DNA of 64,000 bases from Kryptolebias marmoratus (lineage: Eukaryota > Chordata > Actinopteri > Cyprinodontiformes > Rivulidae), in NCBI RefSeq assembly GCF_001649575.2, contig NC_051433.1, positions 10,768,251-10,832,250 of the forward strand, given 5' to 3'. Both the position numbers and the translations under genes were made by a program. Below the pieces are notes generated by a model. That model saw only the letters and a program-made list of their open reading frames with translations, ran no database searches and was not told the DNA's origin. Positions 57,018 to 64,000 of the stretch are shown here, piece after piece; position 1 is the stretch's first letter; the number at the start of each line of letters is the position of its first letter.

Positions 57018-60000
57018 GTGAGTAGAAAATCCTCGCTGAACTTCATGCATCACGAATCCAACTCGTCTCCACCCTTTTCCATTTTTTACTCTTCTGTATC
57101 ATTTGGATGATGCTGAAGTTGGTGCAACAAACATTTTTTCTAATGCTTTTTTTGAGTAAGATTACAATATCGAAGCTTGAATCTTAACTGTGGCCGACTT
57201 AAGTTTACAGAAAATCCAAGCAACGGTTTATTTTAGGCGCAGAATTACAAGGTTTGTTGTAATTATGTCTCAGGGAAGGAACCTTTTCATGGTTATCATG
57301 TTGAAATATTGCACAATTGTCACTGGCAGTATTGGTGGCAGGGCGGCACGTTAAGGGGAAGCAGGTTGTCTTTCTTGTTTTTATTTAAGGACTTGAACTC
57401 AACTTCTGCTTTGTGCTTTAGAAGAAAGCACTTTAGAGATGAACAGGAAAAAAAACTGCTCAGCTGAGTTGTTTTCATGTAAACGGAAACACTATGGAAG
57501 ACATTCTTTGTGTTTCATCTAATTTGATTAGTTTTTACTTTCATTTATGCGTTCAGGTGTAGCATCTGTAAAAAGGAAATTGCTTGTAATTTAGTTCATG
57601 CTTTCAACGTGCGCTGTATGAGCAAGGTTAGGTTTGACATGTTTCAATTAAAATACTTCAAAAGGCCAAATGAGTTGTGCAAAGCGTCTTACTGGTGCAT
57701 TATGTTCGTGTTTTAATCATTTATTTGTGGGTTTTTATTCTCACACGCCACTAAAGGGTGAATGTGGGCGATAATGTTTTAGTGTGTGTGCGTGTGTCTG
57801 TTATCAAAATATCCCATGAACTAAACCAAACCAAACCACTGGATGAATTTTAACGAAACTTGCACAAAATCCTCAACAGATGTGCATCGACAGTTGATCA
57901 AGTAAAGCCTCATTCAAGATGGCTGCTGTCAGTTATACAGATGTTGAGGTAACACCTGGTGTGGTAGTCGCTGAGATTGATCCCCCAGAGGACATTTTGA
58001 GCGGTGACAGTCAATGCTGTTTGTCTGTTAGCAAAATATCTCATGAACCACTGGACTGATTTGTATGAAACTTTCAGGAAGTAATTACTGGATTTATGTC
58101 TACAACTGATCGATTTTTGGAGCTGACTCAATTCAAGATGACCGCCACATCCAACTGATCTTAGCTGAGTAGCTGAGAGTCATTTACAACGATTACTCCA
58201 AGGGCTACTCTTTGCTTGTTGGAGTTGACCCTGTTTATCTGTTAGCAAAATAGCTCATTACCACTGGATGGATTTTAGTGAAACTTTCAGAAATTAATCA
58301 TTGGATGCACCTCTCAATTTCATCAGATACTGAGCTAAAATATGATGTGGTAGTAGCAGAGTCAGAGAGGTTCTTAGAGCTCAGAATAACCAACAGTATT
58401 TATACACTGTAATCACAGTTTCGGAGTCATGTCAAAGGAAAATATGTGTTCAGTGCATTTCACCATTAAGCGGAAGAAACAGCAAAGACCCGTCTTGTCT
58501 CCAGACTCAAAATATGAGCTGGCTCCTCTCGCTCGTCATGTCTCCGCACGGAGTCTTGCTGGGAAAACTTGGTCAGAGCATCAAATGTTTCCACTCGACC
58601 ATAAGCACTAAGTGTTCCTTCACAAACGATAATGAGGAGAGCTGAAAGCGAATACTGGGATAGATCTGCCTTCAGAGTCGGAGCGTGCGTCGGCTCTGTT
58701 GTATTCGTTTTAATTTCCTGTGTTTCTCATCATTACCACCTGGAGAGAAAAATGTCTGATTGGAGTTTCACAGCATGTGTTATAATCAAGAAGCCATCGC
58801 GTCGAGGAGCTGAGAATGGAAGCAGAGCAGCCGTTTGCTTCTGCTGGAAAATCCAAGCTCATGAGTGGAGCCGTGCTGCAGGACTTCATGTGTCGTTATC
58901 AACTGTTGTAGGAGATAAACAGCAGATTATTGGTGCAGTGGATTGTTGTCTGCTCAGGTTCCTCACCCCCTCTTTGCATCAGAGCGCCCTTTTATAAATA
59001 ATGCACTTTGTTTGAGTATCTGTCGGCTCGATACTGCGTTGATAGGAGCGTATTTGAGTTAAAAGGTTGCAGGGCCATGATTAAAATTCTGCTTCAGATG
59101 TGCAGAAAGCTGGAAGCGTTCTCAGCGAACGAGAATTCTGCTGCTGATCCGTTTTTCTGCCTTTATGTTCTCATGTTTGCATGCCAAATATAGATGGTGA
59201 CCTTCTCGGGATTTATGTGCAAATAGTATGTGCAGAAGACAATTTAAACATAAAACACAAACTGGAAAATGGATTTTTACAGTCCACAAGGTGAGTGGGT
59301 GAGTCGGGTCATCAAGAAAGATTTACAGAAGAAAGGAAGGTTAAACAGGACGTGATGAATGCTCTGTTGTAAAGGTTTTTATGATACACATAAAAATGTT
59401 ACATGCTGGAATAATTATATTATACACACTTAAAGACGACGTTAAAATGACAAAGATAAAACTAGAACACTTTATGGTTAGGAACACACATTGTAAGAAA
59501 TTAAAAAGCCCAAGGCTAGATACGTTTAATATTGAGTTATTAAATTTAATACTTGATAGATCCTAACAGTGTTTAACTGTAGTTAGATAATGGCTCTTAA
59601 GGTAATGATTTGTTTATGAATATTAGTTCATAGGATATGAAGTTTTAACCAGATATTTTTATACAAAAATGATTTTCTACTATCGATGGTTTAGCAGTGT
59701 TGACGTATTTGAGCTTTCTGTGCCAAGATCCAGCTCACCGAGGCAGCTTTCAGTTTGGGCAACCGAAAAGTTGATCAAATAATTTAATCAAAAAGGCAAA
59801 TCAGTCGGGATTGAGTCCCTGTGAAGTTCGGGTGTCAAAAGCAGAGACAGGCTGATTATTAGGCTGATTTTGGTCACTTTAAAAAAACACAAGTCGGCCA
59901 TGTCTGTTCAAACTCAATCAATTACTGAGCAGGAACGTGTGGATGCTGCAACAGCTGCTGCAACCAGCTCACTGTAGCTCACAATGTATTCATTTTTAAA

Positions 60001-63000
60001 TGAGAATGCTCATTTATATATTATTTTTAAATGTACGTGTTCTTCTAACGGTTGGTAAATAATACGATTATTTAAGTTAAGCAAATATACAAATATGAAA
60101 CATACAAATTGGCCAAAAAATAAACAATTCTAACAAATTGTGTTGTATATCTACTACTGGCTGCCCTGATTTCTAAAGCTCAACATCGGCAATAGCAAAA
60201 CTAATCAGTAAAAGTTTGTCTAAATGCTTCGTAGTTTGATGCAAATTTCTCGGAATTTGACTCAAACAGATGATGCAATGCATTTCACTTTCTACTTCTT
60301 TTATCAAATGTTTTGGTCCAGTAATATAAAGTAGATGTTGAAGAACAGCAGGAAAACAATGAAGGCTCACAGGCGCCCCCCTCAGTGAGGCAGAAGTACT
60401 GCCTGCCTCACTTCAGGCTTTTTTATGTGTTCTGTCGAATCAACAAGATTAAATATGTAAAGAATATATGTGAAATGCATTGGGAGTTTTGTAAAGATTT
60501 TGACACATCGTCCAAGTGTTTACAAACATGATATTAATAATGAAGAGAGAGAAATCCAAAGGCATGTTCACGAGAGCTGTGTTGGACTCTGAGGGGAGGC
60601 AGGGAACAACTCTGCTGCCTCTGTTTGACCAGGAAATGGGTCAATTCAGCAGTTGTGATAGTAAATTGATAAAAATAAGGAATAAAACAGAAATTCCCCC
60701 CTAACAAGAATGAAATATAAAACAACATTAACACTTGCTTTATTTTTACTGTCTTTCTTCTTGATTCTTCAAACCTGCCTCCTCTGACTGCCTGTAACGA
60801 AGGTCTTTTTGCGCTCCAAGTCGTGCTACCTGGCATTAAGTTGTTACTAAGTGATCCGTTGTTACTGGATGGATCTCTTGAAGCTCATCAGGACTTATCC
60901 GGTTGCTGCTTTACCCCATCTTACAGGATCGTTTCGTCATGTTCAGATCAAGCCAAGTGAAAACATCCTTTCCTCACAATCCTGGTCTCTAAATGAGATA
61001 AGACGCAAACTAATCATGCATTTGAAGTTTTTTATTAGGGTTAGTTTGTTGCTGCAACCCAATAATGTATTTTGTAACGTATCACTTGGCCCTTTATAGC
61101 AAATGAGAATTGTCGCAGTTTAATTATCAACGAGTAAAGATGTTAATCTGCACTCTTTGTCTGTGTGACTGTTGCATTGTAGGTCCTGTGGCTGATGTAT
61201 GCGTCCAAACAGATGTGGTTAAATTACTCATCTCTCAGCTGTTAAGTGTCCATACGTGATGAGATTTAATTGTTGTTTACTTCCGTCAGCGTCTCGGATG
61301 TTGAAACATTTATGCAGAGTATTCAAAGTTCAGACACCGTCTCTGTATTCCTGCGCTCAGCACCAGGTCACCACGAGGTCCAGGTAAAAACATGTCAAAC
61401 CAAAATGTCAGCATGGTCAGGAAACTGGAATACTTTCGGTATTTGTTGTTGTGCACATGATCTCGCAAAAGGTTAGAAAAATAATATGTCAAATACAATT
61501 TAAATATCTGAAACTGCTGGAAAAGTAATGATCAAGCAATAATTTATTACTCAGTGTTTCGCTCCGCCTTACTTAAAAGGACTAAAAAATGAGTAATGAG
61601 TGAAATAAGCTGTTTGGATTTTTTGAATCACCACTTGGAGTTTACAAAAACTGGGATTTTTTTTCCCCTCCTTCCAGAATAAAATATTTATTAAACCATA
61701 AAAAATAAATGAGACGTCAGGAACAATAGAAAATATGATTAGTCTGATCCATTTACGGAGATTTATTAACTTACTGTTCCATTAGAAAATATTAAAACAG
61801 GTTCTCAGACTGTTCTGTAGTAATATATTCTGACTCTTCATACCAGAACCTTCCATTAAGAGTTATCAGGAGAATATTTATGAATGACGGAATAATCATG
61901 AGTCATTAATTCATCCCAAGCTCATCCCTTGTTTCTTAATTACAAATTACTTCAGAGCATTTGATTATAATTAATCACCTGAAGGTTGTCAAGCTGTTAT
62001 TTCCTAATATTTGACTCCTTGTAGGTTAGAGGGAAAAAAAAGTGTCTCATACTGCAAAACAATATAATGTGTTATAGTTCATGGTGGAGGTTCTAACCTT
62101 TATTCTCCTCATTTTTCAGTCTGACTGAGAATAAAACGTGCTGCGAACAGTGTAAAAAAAATGACAGAGACTGCTTCGTGTAAAAAAGATGAAAAACAAG
62201 CTAAATGTAAAATGTAAAATCTGATGACCCCAGACAAAGTTAAAGTGTTAAATAAGTGTGGATCATTTGAGTTTGGATCTGAAAATTAAACTAATCGTTT
62301 CCCATGAAGCAAGAAAGGCTTGTAAAAAAGATGAAAAGCTTCTCCTTCAGGCTAAAAGGCTGTTAGGAGATGTAGATGTCATGAAGACAAAACCTGCAAG
62401 AATCTGACAAAAATCTGCTGATTTCCTGGGCAAAAAGCCGAAGTAAAACCTTCATTTGGCCAAAAAAAAGAGGCATCATGGTGAAAATTAAATAGGTGGT
62501 GTTGGATCTGTCCATTGCATGAACAAGATCAATGTAAGATAGAAGAAATGCATGATTTGAATAATGTTTTTTTGAAAATATGTGCATATTTGTAGTGAAA
62601 GTGTAAATTTAAAAAGTAGAAAACAGCCATTTAAGACAGGGTTTATTTACCAGGCTTAACATAAAGGGACCAACAACATCAATAATGTCTTTCTAGAGAT
62701 TTAATAAGTAAAATTACAAAAGTTTAAATATAGCAGTTGTGGGATTTGAGTTGGGAACTTGGGTTGGGAATGATGTTTAAAATAACACAGGTTTCCTGAT
62801 CAATTTAACCCAGGCAGGTTATTGAATGGAATGGGAGCCATTTTTTCCGTTTGCAGCCATCGTTTCGGTCTTAAATCTCCGTGGACGTCTTGCCTGAGTC
62901 CCGACCTTAGAACCACTTCATTAAGATGAACGACATCAGTCCGAGTGTGTTCAGTCTTCTGTCTGATACCAGGTTACATCCAGCCTAACGAGTCACGGTT

Positions 63001-64000
63001 CTGCACGTCCTAATGGGTTAAAGTTAGCCCATTTCCAGAGTCAAGACTTCAGAGCACACCACCAACCCGTCCACTGGTGCGTGTGGGTGGAAAGCTTCTG
63101 CATTGCAGTTCTGTAGCAGCCAGTAAGTGTGAGGAAAATAATTCCTCTGAACTTTTGGCAAATCCTGCTATCTTATGTAGTTGGCTGTAAACTGAGTCAA
63201 ACTTTTAACAACCCTTTTAGTTTGTGAAGCAAACATTAGATAACAGTTTAAACAGAAGAGAACTTTTATTTACCTCTTTTAGCGCCAAAAATAAAATACA
63301 GAAAATGTAATTTGTCAAGAATTTGCAGCACGGTGCAGCTGTGGAATCTGGCAACTCCTCTTGAGATGTTTTTATTTTGTATAGACTGTGGAGAACCATG
63401 ACCCATAGTATGCTATAGTAAAACATTTAATCAAAAACATGTAGTTGGAATTTGTTCAGCGCTTTCATTCAGCTCGTTCAGTCCCCGCGTTTCATCGTGA
63501 AAACCCTCGGAGAGTTCAGTACGATGCATCCACATCATCAGCCTCATGCAAATTCTGTTTGATCCGAGCACAATTATTCAGACTGAGGGTCATATCGGAT
63601 CCACGAGCAGGAGAACATTTTACAGAATTTCAGAACAATGTTGACTTTTTTGTTTTTTAAAACGCAGAGTTCAAATCTGCCATAATGTTATGGGACTTTT
63701 ATCCAAAAAGAAGAAAGGAGTGACAGCTTGTAAGAGCTTATCATAATAGATGTTTATCATTTTGCAGCCTGAGACAAAAAAAAACTTCCGTAGAGAGAAA
63801 GAAGTTTGAACTGTTTTGTCAGGTTTGTGGCAAGGTAACTTACTGTTGAAACAATTTCCTTGGAACTGTAATTTCATCTAGTGAAAATGACAAGAGAAAC
63901 CTCTGAGTTTGACTTTCTTTGTGCTCTCCTCCTCTTTAGTAGCTCAGCTTTTTTTTTAATGTTTTGCGAGACTTTTTCCAACTTTTTACCCTCTCAAAGT
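57018..64000 (+). other. Intron of the third gene, to window end
   Basis: AT-rich noncoding DNA. Three units of the dispersed repeat family lie at 57745-58420. Elsewhere I see only short compositional open frames and poly-A or poly-T runs, with no exon that can be supported. Confidence 0.55.
57745..58420 (+). repeat. Dispersed repeat family, three tandem units
   Basis: The CAAAATATCYCATGAAC phrase recurs near 57804, 58031 and 58245, spacing 227 and 214 bp. The left end, GGGCGATAATGTTTTAGTG, matches the end of the minus-oriented copy at 39.0 kb, so the family has a defined 5' boundary. Confidence 0.8.

Overview
The window is vertebrate, most likely teleost fish, nuclear DNA. Coding exons are short and widely spaced with GT-AG introns. 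Two genes are recognisable by their proteins, and the DNA between them holds microsatellites, Tc1/mariner, hAT and LINE debris of the kind common in fish. There are no bacterial operons, CRISPR arrays or rRNA genes.

Layout. (1) 1-31.2 kb: the 3' part of foxj3 (forkhead box J3) on the plus strand. About 12.8 kb of upstream intron is followed by ten coding exons (12814-27081), which encode the C-terminal 510 residues from recognition helix 3 of the forkhead domain to the conserved acidic C-terminus, then a roughly 4.1 kb 3' UTR. The exons for the N-terminus and first half of the forkhead domain are not in the window. (2) 31.2-35.6 kb: intergenic DNA with a broken Tc1 element, low-complexity repeats and a striking 23-bp hairpin. 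(3) 35.6-51.5 kb: a complete prdm2 (RIZ) gene on the plus strand. It has a CpG-rich promoter, a likely 5' UTR exon and seven coding exons giving a 1690-residue PR/SET plus eight-zinc-finger protein, then a short 3' UTR. A second CpG-rich block lies directly after the last PR-domain exon, and a methionine aligns with the start of the mammalian RIZ2 isoform; together they suggest the two-promoter RIZ1/RIZ2 layout is kept. (4) 51.5-56.2 kb: intergenic DNA with copies of a dispersed, partly tandem repeat. (5) 56.2-64 kb: the 5' end of a third plus-strand gene that I do not recognise, with one likely first exon, one coding exon with an ideal Kozak start, and then intron to the end of the window.

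foxj3 and prdm2 both encode nuclear regulators: a forkhead transcription factor and an H3K9-methyltransferase-family zinc-finger protein. They are not known to act in one pathway. Their tail-to-head adjacency here differs from human, where both are on 1p but far apart. Most of the remaining interest is in regulatory and repeat structure: a perfect palindromic oestrogen response element in foxj3 intronic DNA, a hAT MITE with intact target-site duplication, a (CT)n(GT)n tract placed within a prdm2 splice acceptor, and the internal prdm2 promoter candidate. All exon coordinates come from reading splice sites and comparing proteins from memory; no search or computation was run.
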